A DNA stretch of 64,000 nucleotides from Eremophila alpestris peregrina (GCA_009792885.1 WMCF01000017.1:15884072-15948071), one strand, 5' to 3'; shown: positions 49,013 through 61,575, numbered from the stretch's first letter. Made by a program: numbers and translations. Notes: a model not told the origin generated them from the sequence alone.

Positions 49013-50989
49013 AGTAAAGCCTGGAAATACAGCTTAAGTATGTCTGTCTGGAGATGCTGATACCATTAATGTAATTATTAAAAGTCTCAGAGCCTGGGCA
49101 GATTACTTTCAACAGTTGAAGGTGTTATCATTTAAGGCAGACTTGTAGCAGTTCAGCCTGATGGACACAGGTGAGAACTTTGAGGTTAATGCAAAAACTC
49201 TAATAATGCCTTTTTGTGGGGCTAGTACATTTCCAACAACTAAATCTTCTGGGATTTATCAACCAAAACCCTTTACTTCAATTAATCAATGCAACTACAT
49301 CAGAGGAGAGACTATAGCTGGGTTAAGTACCTCATGGTGTAAATTCAAGCTTTTGTAGGAGGGTAGGTAGTTTTTTGTAGGTAGTTTGAACCAAGCAGCT
49401 AGTCTGAATCAGGGTGGTTGAGGAGGTTTCACACTTCTGGTCCATCTCTTCTGTGGGGCTTCTTCTGTAGAAGAGCAGTTAAAAAAAAGAACTGGAGACA
49501 GAAGCATAAGGTGCTGAATTCACATCTTTGCATAGTGACTGTCTACAAGTTAAATATCCCTTGTCTTAAAATTCAGGCCATTATTTCTATGTCTAGTGGA
49601 TAAAGGAATCATTTATTTCCATATTTTTATTTAAAACAGCTGTTGTGCTCAGTTTCACTGGACAAAGGGACACATTTTCACCCCCTCTGAACTGCTTGGC
49701 TGCGTTCTGCAGTTATCTGCCCCTCTATGAACAGCAAATATTTCAAAGAAGCAAATAGTGAAGTCATACGATATATGTGTCATAGACTGCTCTGTCCTAT
49801 TACAGTCACAAATTGACTCTATCAGTGAACTTTTGCCTATGCAAATAGTCCATGGACTCCCTGGTGTACACAAAACTTGCTATTGTGAAGTGAATAATAA
49901 AATAATGTGATGGGGTTTTGTTTGTAGTTTGGTGGTAGTGGTGGTTTGGGTTTTATTTCAAATATGATTTGTCCTCCAAATCACAGCACTTAAAAGCAGA
50001 GCTACTGGTAAGTTTGGAGTCTTTTCCTTAAATGAGTATTTGCTGTTCCAAAACCAGATTGACTGCTCAGACTTTTTGCTACAGTCTAGTGAGCTAAAAG
50101 ACATATGTTTCAAAATAAAACCAGAGATTCACATATAATTATTAGACTGTAGGAGTTGGTTTAAAAAATAGATGACAAATACCACAACACTTCTGATAGA
50201 ATTGCAGGAGGTGACCAACCTTGAAACTCAATTCATGGTGTGTAATTGCCTTGGCAAGGCACAAAGTAGCAAGAATGTACATTTTCTTCTACCATATGGG
50301 AATGCCTTGAATTCTTGATTTTCCTCCATCTACACAAGCTGCATGCTGTACGGAATTGTTAGATGAAGCTCCTTTGAAAAAGCAAAAAGAAACCCTTTCA
50401 ATGTGCTTTTGTCTCCTCATATAGCCTTTACAACCTACTTGCACATCACAAATGTCATAAAATCAAAATCTTCACAGATTAAGTGCTGGCCTGTCTCTTT
50501 CATAGTGCAATAAAAGAAATAATCAGTAATTTTACTGTGCACCTTCATTACAGTATGTGTATGGATCTCTCCTAGGTGGCAGTCAGACTAATTGCCATAC
50601 ATTTTTCAGACAATTGGCTTACATCACCTTCTTTACACAATGTAAAGGGACAAACAGATTGCATCTATACACATAGGATAAAGGCCATTATTTCTGTAGC
50701 TTCAACATGATTTGAAAAACCTATGATGCCTCTCACAGATAGATAAAGCGAGCAGCTGAACTCAAACTCAAGGTCTGCTTCTCTAAGGGGGCTACTATGC
50801 AGGATTTTCATCAGCTGGGCTGAAGACGTGTTCCTAAGGATCTGTTCAAATACCTCTAGGTGCAGTGAATTGCTAGGGCTGAAGTAGTCTTGTTATTTAA
50901 TGCCAAAAAGTGACAGATTTACTCAGAACTCCTCATCCCTTTCTTAATATTGCTGCTTCTCATTTGTGACTATGCATTTGTATAGATAC

Positions 50990-51745
50990 TGTGAGGAGTT
51001 GCCATATCCAGGGCATCCTGGCTGACTGACAAGGAGACCATGGGGTTCAGGATGTTAACTAAGAGACACTTTTGCATATGTCTGTGCCCTGGTCCCTCTG
51101 GCATCCAGCTCCTCCAGTTGTCTCTCTCCCAGAGACAGGGTCATACACAACCACAGGCTGGCCCACAAAGTGAGTGTTCCCCAGTCACTCCGTGTGCAGA
51201 TGCACTGTTGGTATGAGCCTGGTCCTGATCCAGTGGCTGCACCCAGCCCCCCATGTGGATATGCACCCCCACAAATATGTACACAGACCCCCTCACAAAG
51301 GAAGAGAAGAATGGATTTTAGAATCCAGGACTGGCTGCTGACACCAGGCATGGCCAGACAAATGTGTTGATCTGCCAACTGTTCACAGCCAACTTTCTAT
51401 TTTTCCACACTCAATTCTTCCCATCCTTTCCTTTTTGCACTTGATTCTTCCCTAATGAGCACCCCATAACGAGTCTTCTGGCATCTTCTTAAACATCCCT
51501 TAATGAGCCTACTGAGTCTTAATGAGAGACTCCCAATCTGTAGGTTCTCAGGAAGCCCCTCCCAAGGACTCTCAGTGGTGGGTCTCACTCCTCAGTAGGA
51601 TGGCCTGCAAACATTGCCCATGGTGTCCAGGCCAGGAGGTTGTTACCCTGACTGGGTTATTTGGGTTTCCCCTAATCGGTGCTGTGCCTCTGCCCCTTCA
51701 TGCCTGGGCAGACAAGCCTTCAACCACACATCCCAAATAGTACAT
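50990..51745. mobile_element. GC-richer repeat-like tract, possible older ERV or LTR remnant
   Basis: The composition changes sharply from the AT-rich flank to about half GC, with CACCCCCACA-type runs and C-rich segments typical of retroviral repeats. It adjoins the LTR at 51746. Right after the LTR's minus-strand end there is no tRNA primer-binding site, so this tract is probably not the LTR's own internal region. Two minus frames (51055-51378 and 51397-51588) are open but contain no domain I know. Confidence 0.3.
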
Positions 51746-51836
51746 TGTTGCAGCAGCCAGAGGGCTGTTGTGCTAGAGAGCAGAAATGAGCTGGGACACA
51801 GACTTCTTGTTTATCACAGCATGAAAAGGATCCTGG

Positions 51837-51842
51837 TTTATT
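51837..51842 (-). promoter_or_regulatory. LTR polyadenylation signal AATAAA
   Basis: Minus-strand AATAAA about 90 bases before the CA end of the LTR, as expected at the R/U5 side. Confidence 0.6.
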
Positions 51843-51919
51843 CCTCTTTACAGCTCAGCCATCCTGACTCCAACCATTCACTGGCTCTGGCTCCAGCAAG
51901 CTCCTCCTGTAGGTTTCCC

Positions 51920-52062
51920 TTGCAGCCTCTGACTGCTGGTTATTTCCTGCTAAACTATGACTGCATGGATTAGTTTGCAGACTCTGAATGCAGGCTTTTA
52001 CCCAGCTAGACTGTGACTGCAGGTTCCAACAACAGGCTCTGACTGCAGACCCTGACTGACCT
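51920..52062 (-). repeat. Degenerate ~28-base repeat inside the LTR (CTCTGACTGC core)
   Basis: Variants of CTNTGACTGCAGG on the plus strand occur near 51927, 51952, 51980, 52008, 52034 and 52048. They are separated by about 14-30 bases, so this is a minisatellite-like array of about six worn copies within the LTR. Confidence 0.65.
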
Positions 52063-52167
52063 CACAGCAGTGATTCTCTCTCCCCAGGATCCTTCTTCTT
52101 CTTCTTCATGACTGACTGACTGATTAATTTTTATTTCTTTTCCCTCATCACCAGCTAACCCACTCCC

Positions 52168-52191
52168 TTTTATCGCACTTATCTTTATTGG
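52168..52191 (-). promoter_or_regulatory. LTR TATA-like and CCAAT boxes
   Basis: Minus-strand ATAAAA at 52168-52173 with CCAAT at 52187-52191, about 15 bases upstream. The arrangement is that of an LTR core promoter. Confidence 0.5.
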
Positions 52192-52320
52192 TTATAGCTG
52201 TGACTTACCCGGGGTGAGGCTGTATTGGGTAATTAACACAGCTGTTACTTATCAGGGGCAAGGTCACCTGTATTCCCTTCTCCTACACATCATCAGCCAT
52301 CAGGGACTGTGTCTCCCACA

Positions 52321-52857
52321 TCTCCCATGGGTGCTCTAGGAGAGTTTAAGGGGGAATGTGGATCCACTTACACCATCTCCTTCAGCACACAAATGGCAGG
52401 TATTCCCAGCCCATGCCAAAGCTCTCACTGATTCAGGCTTTCTACTTTTTTGGACCTGAAACTCAATCAATGTTAAGGACAGTGGAAACCCCTTCTAAAA
52501 CCTCTGCAAGTTGTCAACTGCCTCAAGAAATTGTTCGTGCCAGTCACAGATCTCTAGGAAACAGGTAGACATGACACTTGAAAAGAAATGAAGGTGTTTT
52601 CCCCCTTACTTTTTTCTGTGAATATTTCAGTTATGCTTCAGTCCCTCTCCTAGAGACTCTCACCAGTCTCTGTGCAATCAGTTATTGAAAAACCCTCTCT
52701 TGTCCCATGGGCTGAAAGAGATCCTTTGCAAATCACTTAATATCTCCCTACCTATTGCATAATATGCAAAATACAAAGAACATTTGGCCTGCTGCTGTAA
52801 CACTTGCTGGAGTGTCTTGTGAAGGGTAGCCTGCCAGAAACCCCATCAAACTGAAGA
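52321..52857. other. No gene seen
   Basis: Unique sequence between the LTR and the next CR1 copy. Confidence 0.5.
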
Positions 52858-53078
52858 ATTACAAAATGGTTTGGGTCATCTAGTTTTAACATCCCTGTCA
52901 TGGGCAGGGACACCTTCCACCAGGCTGGGTTGCTCAAAGCTCCATTCAATCTGGCCTTGAACACTTCCAGGGATGGGGCATCCACATCTTCCCTGGACAA
53001 TCTGTTCCAGTGTCTCACCACCCTTACTTTAGGTAACCTACCCTCTTTTGGTTTGAAACCATTATTCCACGTGCTCAT
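52858..53078 (-). mobile_element. CR1 LINE fragment, 3' end at left
   Basis: AAAATGGTTTGGGTCATCTA, CATGGGCAGGGACACC, TTCCAGGGATGGGGCATCC and TTGGTTTGAAACCATTA are successive CR1 3'-region blocks in antisense. About 20 bases of the usual 3' end (the TTGGAAGGGACC part) are deleted near 52874. The minus frame here ends in the expected C-terminal segment (RHWNRLSREDV, SLEVFKARL). Confidence 0.92.
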
Positions 53079-56000
53079 TAGGAATGATGTTCATTTATAG
53101 GAAGAGTATAGAGGAAATCATGATGGTGAAAATAGTGGCTTTGTTGATCACTATTTTCATCAGAAAGGATTGAGCTGTACTCATGCTAAAAGTGAGTTTC
53201 ACCAAGATAGGATAAGTAGTTTCACCTGCTGCTTTATGTGCACTTCAAGTTTTCTGACAATAAATGCATGAAAAATTGAATTTGGTCTCTCACCAGGAGG
53301 CAGTTTTTTTACTCAGCTTTCATTTGTTTGAATATAAACATGTCTGCATAGCTATGTGATCATTACTGTGGTTTCACTGCAGCCACAGCATGTCTGACAA
53401 TGATACACATTTTTTCACTTCTCTCTTGACATGCTAGGACCACTAAACCCAACTCCAGATATTCTTCAGGTAATGCTTATGAAATGAAAGGCAGTAGCTA
53501 ACGGGAGGGAAACAATCCTGATTCTTGTGTCTTTTCTCTTTTGTCACTGGCTCTTTGAACATTCCAAATCCATTTCAGACCAAAACTAAACAACTAAGAA
53601 AATGTTAAGAGTAATTATAGTAATCAAATGTATGTTTGTGATGTGAAGTGATGCTGAATAATGTTCAGTAAGTGCTTTGCCTCCAAGAGTTACTAACATC
53701 CATAACAGATCTGGGCACTAAAGTCAGGGACCAATTGTTAAATCATGGGACAGTGAGACATCCACCATAGTAGACAAAAATCTATTATTCACAATTTAAA
53801 TAAAATATGCATTTTTTGTTTGAGAAACATTTTGTAAAATTTCAGAAGGATGTTATCAGTATAAACCTGGAAGTTTTCACAGGGAATAAATATCCTAGTT
53901 CTCCATCAACAAAAATAAGTAAATATCCTAAGACTGTCAATAGGAAATAAATGAAAGGGCATATGAGTATTATATATGACTCCATATAAAATTCCTCCAA
54001 TATTGCTTTAAATATTAGAAGGTTGGACTATTTTTTTTCCTAAATATATAAAAACCACAGGGAGCAATAAAGTCTTGAACAATGTAAATTGGCCTGTTTT
54101 GATGTGCATTTGAACAGGAGTATACACATGGAATTTTATAAACCTGATTCACTCTCTCCGGACAGAACGCAAATTTAATTCATTAATTGCTTTTCGCTTT
54201 ATTTACAGGTTAAAACTCCACTGAGACACATCATTTCACATTTAGGAGATCCTGGTTGCATGGCTATCAATCAGTGTTACAAATTAGTTAAGCATATAAA
54301 GATTACTCTGACACTGTTTTTCCCAGTTTGCTGAAAATATTCAGCCACAATAAATAAATCAAAGCATCCATGTTCTGCTCCGCACAGTGTGACTCACAGA
54401 TGTCAGTGGCCTCCAAACAACCAGGACACCCAGTTAAAGATAAATTAATCTTCCATCAAGTGCCTGGCAGATTCCAATAGCTGTATGCGCTCTGTAGAGA
54501 ACTGTATCTGAGTGAGAATGTTGAGAAGCCATCCGAATTTTCCCTTTAAAAACATACAATTTTTTTTTTCCATAGGGGTGGGGTTATTTGCAGCTGACAT
54601 TCAGTTTTGTTTGGATTTTAGCAGAACAGATTCTGCTCCCACCCATATTGAACTGTGGTATTGATTTTATGATCCGCAAAATAGGTTTTAGCCACCAAAG
54701 TTCAACAGTTCATAAGACTTCAACAGAGTACTAGTAACAGAAATGCAGGAGCAATGAAAAGATGGCAATCCTGTAGTGAAAGGATATATTTCCAAATGTA
54801 GCCTGTGGCCTTTTAAATGTAAGGATACTTGAGATTTTGTTTGCAGTCAGCTTGGATCTTTGTATAACTCACACTGACCAGCACCAAGACCAGAAATGTA
54901 TCACTAAGAAAAAAAACTGTGGACAAGAGAAATTAAATTGAAAGGAATGGGAGAAGATGAGGAAATAGAAACTCAACTTTCTAATTTTTATGTTTGTAAA
55001 TTGCACAGCTGCTGATCAGTTTTATTTTACAACAGTGCATGTGAATGTGTGATACACAAATATAGGTGCAAAGAGGAGAATCACTATGTTCCTGCAATCA
55101 TGCAGTAGGCCACAGGCAGTCAGAGCACATGAAAAGAAGCATACATCAGGCAGGTCTGCACACAAAAAATGCTCAGGACATAGTGCAGGAAGGAAAACTT
55201 CCTCAAGAGGTTCTGTAGAAGAGGACGCAGGAATCATCAGATGTGTAACATTCTTCTTATGTGCAATGATGAGGAATGGGTATACCATAGAAACCAATTA
55301 AATTATGAATGGTCTTAAAAGAGCAAATATTATGTTTTCATTCAAAGGTTTGCAACAGAAGACTGGAAAAGGAAACAAAAGGAATTAAGGTGCAAGAGGA
55401 TTAAAATGATTGAAAAGTAGGTCTTTTACCCACATGTAACGGCACTTTGGATTTCATTACCAAAAAAAATAATAAAAGCCAAAATATAAATGACTCAAAA
55501 AACAACTAGGCAATTTTATGAAAAGTATTTCTGTAGGATATAAAGAGAGCAGAGCTCCAGATGCAGCTTCCAGTTCTTGAAAGCTCTAAGCTGGATCATT
55601 TTACTCATATTCTGTTTTAACTCTAAAAATCTCCTGTTACGTACTGAGAGAGATGAAGTTTTGGTTCAACCCTAAGATACAGGGTAATATATATGTTATA
55701 CACTTGACTACAGCAAGTAGTTTGAATATGTCATCCTAGATCCTGTAAGAAAATTCTTTTACTATCAGTAAGAACACTCGTACAACATTTAAAAAATGAT
55801 CTCATAATTCAGTGTCATTGTGCCAAAGAAGTGAAGAAGCCTCCACTTAAAGTACAGATCTTCAGCTTTTTTTTTAGCAGTGGGCTGTATATTTTACTTA
55901 ACCACATACAAATATGGCAGGGAGAGTTATCCAAAAATTTAATCACAAATAGTTTGTCACTCTGGATTTGTAGTTTCACACTTCCAGTGTGAGAACAGAG

Positions 56001-59000
56001 CTGTAGGGATGAGAAAATAGCCGGCATAGTTTCAATGTTACAGGCATCTAAAATGGGAGTAACAAGTCATACAACTGCTGAGGACACCAAAATTAGGTGC
56101 TTGAATTTATTTCAGTTTTAATAAATCAAAGTTCTTGCCAGCAGCTCTGAGACAGAATTTTAAAAAGTGTATTATTCCTTTCTCAACATAGACTCCCTCC
56201 CTTTCTGAAACAAGAATGAATAAATTACAAGCAGAGGTCTTCTGGGGCAACACTGACTGTTATACTAAAAGCACATTTTAACCAGACTTGTCAACAGGTT
56301 AAGATCAGCATTTTTTACAGGCATATCACTTCTCTTGCTATAAAGCTGGCATAATAATTTCCTTCACAGTTGGAACAGAAAGTATTTAATATTTATTTCC
56401 CTGAACTAAACTATACCTATTTGAAATGAAACTCCAGGTGTCCTTAATAATATAACCTTTAAATTGCAGCTCCTTTTTGGCTATGCAGGTAGTCTTAAAT
56501 AGAAGATGAATTCTACTACATTTCAGGAAATGAATAAAGAGATCCTAATTGTAAGCTTTTCCCTTATTGTAACAGTTATGCATTAGGAAATATTATCTCT
56601 CCTCATTCTCCAGCTAAGATTAACATTTTTTTCATTATCAGACCAGATTACTTGCATAAATAGCACATTACTCCATTTCACCAAGGTGGCTGAATACCAG
56701 ATTACTGAGTCCAGAGGAAATATAAACCTGCTTTAGGACTGTGCTGTGTGTATTTCAGATGTGGAAACAGTACCAGTAGATGGTGCTCAAGAACATATTG
56801 CATAAACATATGCCTTGATGGAAAACAGGGAGAGGGAGTAATGGATAACGCCATTCTAAGCAACCTTCCAAGAGAGCTGTAGAAGCAAATAACCTTAAAT
56901 ATTCCAAAACGTCACACAGGATACTCTGTGATGAGATCCTGCATGAAAAATTTTGTAGTACAAGGCTTCAGCTATAAAATTTTCCTAACCTACTTTAACC
57001 ATGGTGTTTGGGTAAGAGCTTTTTGTTCAAACTGCCTTTATATACAGCAAAGAAAAATAAGTAATACAAGCAAAATTTGGGTTTGTAGGCTCCATCAAGT
57101 TAAGTTGTATGTCACATCAAATACTTGAGAAAGGCTGCACTGGCTTTCCTCCCCAGAAAGACCACATACAGAACTGGATTGTCCTATTCTGGCTTGTTTA
57201 ACATCTCTTGTGTTTGATAGTCAGCCATCGCTATAACAATTCTGAAACCTCTATGAGCGTAAAAGAGAACATGCAACACAAAGATGCCTAAGGATCCAGG
57301 AGGCTCAAAAGACTGTATTATCATCTTTCTGACTGCAGATTCCATTCATTCTAGTTGTCATTTGGACATATATGAGCTCTGATGTCCACATTCTTTAAAA
57401 AAAAAAAAAAACAAACAAAATAACCGTTGAACAGTTGATGGAAACTTCAAATATTTCCTCACAGCTTCAGTTTTGAACAAATAAAATGAACCTCTATGTG
57501 GGTATTTGCCTTTTGGATTTTTTTAGTTTATATGCTTATATATATGTATAAAAATATAAACACACAAACACGTATATATATGTACACATACAAAGTTCCT
57601 TCACATTATGAATTTTACTATTTAAAATAAATAAGAAATTGTAACCCAAAGATTTCTAATAAGAAAATAGAATGCATTTCTTTACTAGATTAGTCTCTTT
57701 TGCTTGACATTGCCACGGGAGATTTGACACCTGGAGCTAGATGTTGGCTCTACATTCTTCCCTATTGTTGTAACGGGTAGGGAGCAGCCTTGTGTTCAAA
57801 GGAAAATCACATTGGGAATCATTCATAGCTGGCCTCTTGTGGAATAGAAATTAAATTGAAATTCTGTGTCTGTCAGTATATTTGTCTCCTTTTTCAGAGT
57901 GCTTTCACTTGAGCCTTGTTGCAGCCTGATGAGATTCATGAAGGAAATCCCTAGAACAATGTTTACAGTGACCTATTTATGGTTTCTTTCTATACCTCTG
58001 AATTGAATGTTACAAGGTGTTTTCCCCCCCTTCCATTGACTTGAAACACAAAGGTGATTCTTGCCCCCATAATATTAAATATGTTTCATAAGGAATACTA
58101 ATACTGTGGAGATTTCATTAAATGCACGGGTCTATGTATTTCTTGTGTGTTGTTCTGAATCATTATCTGGTGGTTCCCATAATAAATATGCAAACAGTAT
58201 TGTAACCTTTGCAACTGAAAATCTCCCTTTTGATAGGTCCACCCTGTCAGAGTCTTCCAACAAAGCATTACTGATGGGAATTTAAAGATAGAAATTAATT
58301 ACAAGCTTCAATTGTTTTACCACAGTGTGCTGCCATGTTTGTCACATCACTTTAAGCTTCAGTGCTTGCTGTTAGCTGTCTCTCAAGAGGTCTTAGATTC
58401 TAGTAATTTTTAAAATATATAAAAAAGATGTATTTGGAGATGCATCTTTGGAAATTAGAATTCTGCTGGTGGGTGATGGTCTGGGAACATCTATTTAATT
58501 TTTCAAGTATTTGAATTAAAATAATTCCTTTGAAATGTGACACTATCAACAGACAATGAAACATAAACAGGAAAGGAAGAGACAAAGGCCAGCTGGTCTG
58601 TTGCAATGTGTGCTGATATCACCATGTTATTCTTCTTTTTGAACATTCTGTGAAATTTAGGTCTGTTATTTTCTAAACACATGGTTGTCACACACTTTAA
58701 ATGTCCAAGTCCACAATGTTGTGAAACTATGTGTAAACATATGGCTTGCTTAGCCTCTGCTCATCAGGTGAACCTCAACATTGCCACTTATTCTGACATA
58801 GTTCATTTTTATGTCACTCCCAGTAAGGGTATTTGAATTCTTACCCCAAACTAAAAAGTGATTTTTAAGAAATTGCTCTGTGGGCCTCCAGGCTAATTTC
58901 TGACCCAGCAATTTTCAGCTCAAAACTCCTATAATATAATATGTGTTTCAGAAGAAGAGACTGTTCATCTCCATTGTTCCTTGCTAATTTCTTTTTCCCA

Positions 59001-59354
59001 TTTTGCCTAAATTTCCTATTGCATAGATTCTGCAGACTCAGCCTGGAGCCTAGAAGAGAAATTCTTTCTTCTTCCTTACAGTTAGCTGAATAGGATTCAC
59101 CAAAACAAAATTTAGATTAGTTTAAAACATTTTTGAGTTTGGTTTGTGAATCACTGATTATTTCTGACATTTTAAATGCAGATTTTTTTCATGCTTGTTT
59201 GGATGAACTTTCAATTTCAAGGTTCTTTCATTGTGATTATTTACTATTTTTGATAGTGAGTTGCAGTGGTTTTGACACTGCTCCAGAATCTCAGGTTTAA
59301 CATTATTTTATGGACATAGGCACTAAATTATTCTATGACAAATTATTATCCTTT
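53079..59354. other. No gene seen; long repeat-poor interval
   Basis: About 6.3 kb with no recognised dispersed repeat. The stretch 54.1-54.55 kb is a candidate conserved element. An AT/CA-rich tract lies at 57530-57592. Frames are at most about 90 codons and unremarkable. Confidence 0.5.
57530..57592. repeat. (TA)n/(CA)n low-complexity tract
   Basis: Short TATATA and CACACA-like runs are mixed across about 60 bases. Confidence 0.7.
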
Positions 59355-59459
59355 CATGAGGCCTCATCTAAAGCACTATGTCCAGCTTTGGTCCCAGTAC
59401 AAGTGAGATAATGAAAAGACAGCAACAGGATCCTGAAATGGTTAAAGGGCTTGAGCACA

Positions 59460-59532
59460 GGGAGGGGAGGGGAGGGGAGGGAAGGAGAGGAGAGGAGAGG
59501 AGAGGAGAGGAGAGGAGAGGAGAGGAGAGGAG
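59460..59532. repeat. (GGGGA)n and (GGAGA)n microsatellite
   Basis: About four GGGGA units at 59460-59481, followed by roughly ten GGAGA units to 59532. The block sits inside the CR1 copy. Confidence 0.95.
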
Positions 59533-59618
59533 TCCTCTGCATACAAGGGATTTAGACACGGAGAAAAAGCACACCCATTCCAGGAGTCCTTCATCCATGC
59601 AAGGGCAAGAAGAAAAGG

Positions 59619-59638
59619 GAATTGCCTAAAGGCAATTC
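59619..59638. repeat. Perfect 8-bp inverted repeat, 4-base loop
   Basis: GAATTGCC at 59619-59626, TAAA loop, GGCAATTC at 59631-59638. It lies within the disturbed middle of the CR1 copy. Confidence 0.75.
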
Positions 59639-59845
59639 TTGCTGGATGTAAAGAAAAAAATATTTTCTTTCTGAGCATGGTTATGTCTAGAAACAGGCTC
59701 CTTAGATGTTTTGGGCCTTCATTGCTGGAGGTTTAAAAATCTTAACTAGACACAGCACTGAATAACATGCTATAATTTCAAAGTTGTCCTTGTTTTCAGC
59801 AGAGGTAATCTTCAAAATTCCTTTCCAATCTAAATAATTATGTCA

Positions 59846-61162
59846 CTCTTATGACCACTTTTTCCATTTTTTCCTCCTCAGATGTCCCATTTCTATCCTT
59901 CCTTGTTGTCCTCTCTTTTTCCTCTCTTGCTCCCATCTTTTTTCACTCTGTCAATTTTTCTTCTGTAAAATTTCTTTTTACTTTTCTGTTGCTTTTGTAA
60001 TCTTTTGGCAACACTCCAATTACCTGTAAAACCTCTATAATGCAGGCAGGAAAGGAAACCATTGAGAGAAAAACACATAACAAAAATACAGGGGGATTGA
60101 TTGAAAGGATGTACAGGTCTCTTATTCCCTTCAGTTATTTTTTTAGGCAACTTCTGCAATTGTCTGTGGGTCTGGTTACTTCTCTTCCAATTTTTCTTCT
60201 CTCCTCTACTAAGCAAGTGCCCTCTTCCTACCCTGGGTACCCTGAACCTCTCTGTCCCGTAGTCCCAATATCTTCCTCTCACTCAGCTTTTGTCTCTCTC
60301 ACCCTTTCCACTCATTGTATTTGCCCTTTCAGGTCCTTCTTTTAAAGGTTCTCATTTTAAGTTTCTGGCTCATCAAGTCTTATCCAGTTTTATATATTAC
60401 TTTTCACTCAGTAGTCAGAAATCCCAGTCATGATTTGCAGTTTTTAAACTAAATTTGCTGTACCAGATTTTCCTTATGAGTCATTGTTTTTATGACAATT
60501 CCAGAAATTTATGGCTAGTCCAAATGGGATAATTTTTTTACAGAAAAAAAAAGAAAGTGACCGCATCACTTGCAGAAGAACATATTTGCAAAATTTCAGT
60601 GCATAACATGGAAGAAAATAGCCTGGAAAACTGAAGATTTTTCAATAAATAACTGTAAGAATGTGTCATCAATAGCAAAGCAACATACTTTCTTATTCTA
60701 ATAAATGGTCAGAGTGTATTTTTGGAAACCTCATGAAGTAAAGTTGCCTCAAGGCAGACACCTGGCAGGGGAAATTGGAGCAAGGATAGTTAACTTCTGT
60801 AGAGTCTACAAATAATTGAAAAATGCATGAAGAATATGAAGAAATTTAATGGAGGAGAGACATTTCTAATTTGGCTTATATTCATTGTTGTACAATTTTA
60901 TTTTTATTAAAACATAATATATTTCAAGACTTTATTCCTTCTCCCACTTCCAACCAATTTCATACTGGACATCTGCCAATATTAAGTCTTGATCTAAATA
61001 CACACCCTTAATTTCCTTTTTCTTGGTGTTCTGACACAATTGTAAAATATTTTTTCCTTTTATCTCATAGGATAACCACATTTTTCTTTTTTATTCAGTT
61101 GACCCAATTCCATCACCTGTCCTTTTTCTAATTAATTTGTGATGCAACCTCAATTTTCCATT
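59846..61162. other. No gene seen
   Basis: AT-rich, T/C-rich stretch near 59860-59960. No gene or repeat family was recognised. The 129-codon minus frame at 59893-60282 is Lys/Arg-rich because the plus strand is pyrimidine-rich. Confidence 0.5.
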
Positions 61163-61575
61163 CATGGAATAAAATCATAGTGTTATTAAGCTTGAAAAAG
61201 ACCTCCAAGATGCATGCCAACCTTTGACTGAACACCACAACGTTGACTAAATTGTAACACCAAGTGCCATGTCCAGTCATTTCTTGAACACTTCAGGCAT
61301 GGTGACTCCACCACCAGCTGGGGCAATCTGTTCTAATGCTTAACCACCCCTTCAGTGAAAAAATTCTTTCTGCTGTCCAATTTGAACCTCCTCTGGCACA
61401 GCTTGTGGCCATGTCTTCTTGTCCTTTCACCTTCTTGCCTGGGTGAAGAGGCTGATTTCCACCTGGCTGCAACCTCCTTTCAGAGGAGGAGAGTGATAGG
61501 GTCACCCCTGAGCCTCCTTTATCCCAAGCTAAAAAACCCCAGCTCCCCAAGCCCCTGCTCAAAACATTTGCAACA
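61163..61575 (-). mobile_element. CR1 LINE fragment, 3' end at left
   Basis: AAATCATAGTGTTATTAAGC and AAAAGACCTCCAAGATG start the copy, followed by CCATGTCCAGTCATTTCTTG, AATCTGTTCTAATGC, AATTTGAACCTCCTCTGGC and CTCCTTTATCCCAAGC. These are CR1 3'-region blocks in antisense. No intact frame survives; only short open stretches such as the minus frame at 61293-61589 remain. Confidence 0.9.

Larger units (their letters stand above)
45796..50989. other. No gene seen; several small repeats and one 150-codon frame
   Basis: The interval holds an 18-base perfect duplication (46200-46235), a diverged 29-base duplication (46559-46618), T/G-rich tracts (46.92-47.04 and 47.50-47.54 kb) and an AATTTT repeat. 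The minus frame at 48560-49012 (150 codons) is in a GC-richer stretch but unrecognised. Confidence 0.45.
51746..52320 (-). mobile_element. LTR of an endogenous retrovirus, probably solo
   Basis: Minus-strand start TGTGGGAGACACAG at 52320 and end GCTGCTGCAACA at 51746 give about 575 bases with TG and CA ends. CCAAT (52187-52191) and a TATA-like ATAAAA (52168-52173) are followed, after roughly 330 bases, by AATAAA (51837-51842). The R/U5 side contains a degenerate CTCTGACTGC repeat. Flanks TACAT and TCTCC do not match, so a target duplication was not confirmed. No gag, pol or env frames are adjacent. Confidence 0.75.
59355..59845 (+). mobile_element. CR1 LINE, internally replaced by a GA-rich array
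   Basis: CATGAGGCCTCATCTAAAGC to GGTTAAAGGGCTTGAGCAC matches the CR1 block GAGGCCACATCTGGAG through GGACTGGAGCATC in sense orientation. A GA array follows. From about 59640 the 3' part resumes (GAAAAAAATATTTTCTTTC, CTGGAGGTTTAAAAATC, CCTTTCCAATCTAAATAATT) and ends near 59845. This type has an older, AT-rich 3' end. The usual sequence between the two parts is largely missing. Confidence 0.85.

Noticed and set aside
59354..59678. Frames rich in Glu-Arg or Leu-Ser-Ser-Pro repeats
   Set aside because: They are translations of the GGGGA/GGAGA microsatellite.
59893..60282. 129-codon Lys/Arg-rich minus frame
   Set aside because: It arises from a pyrimidine-rich plus strand, with no recognisable domain or gene context.
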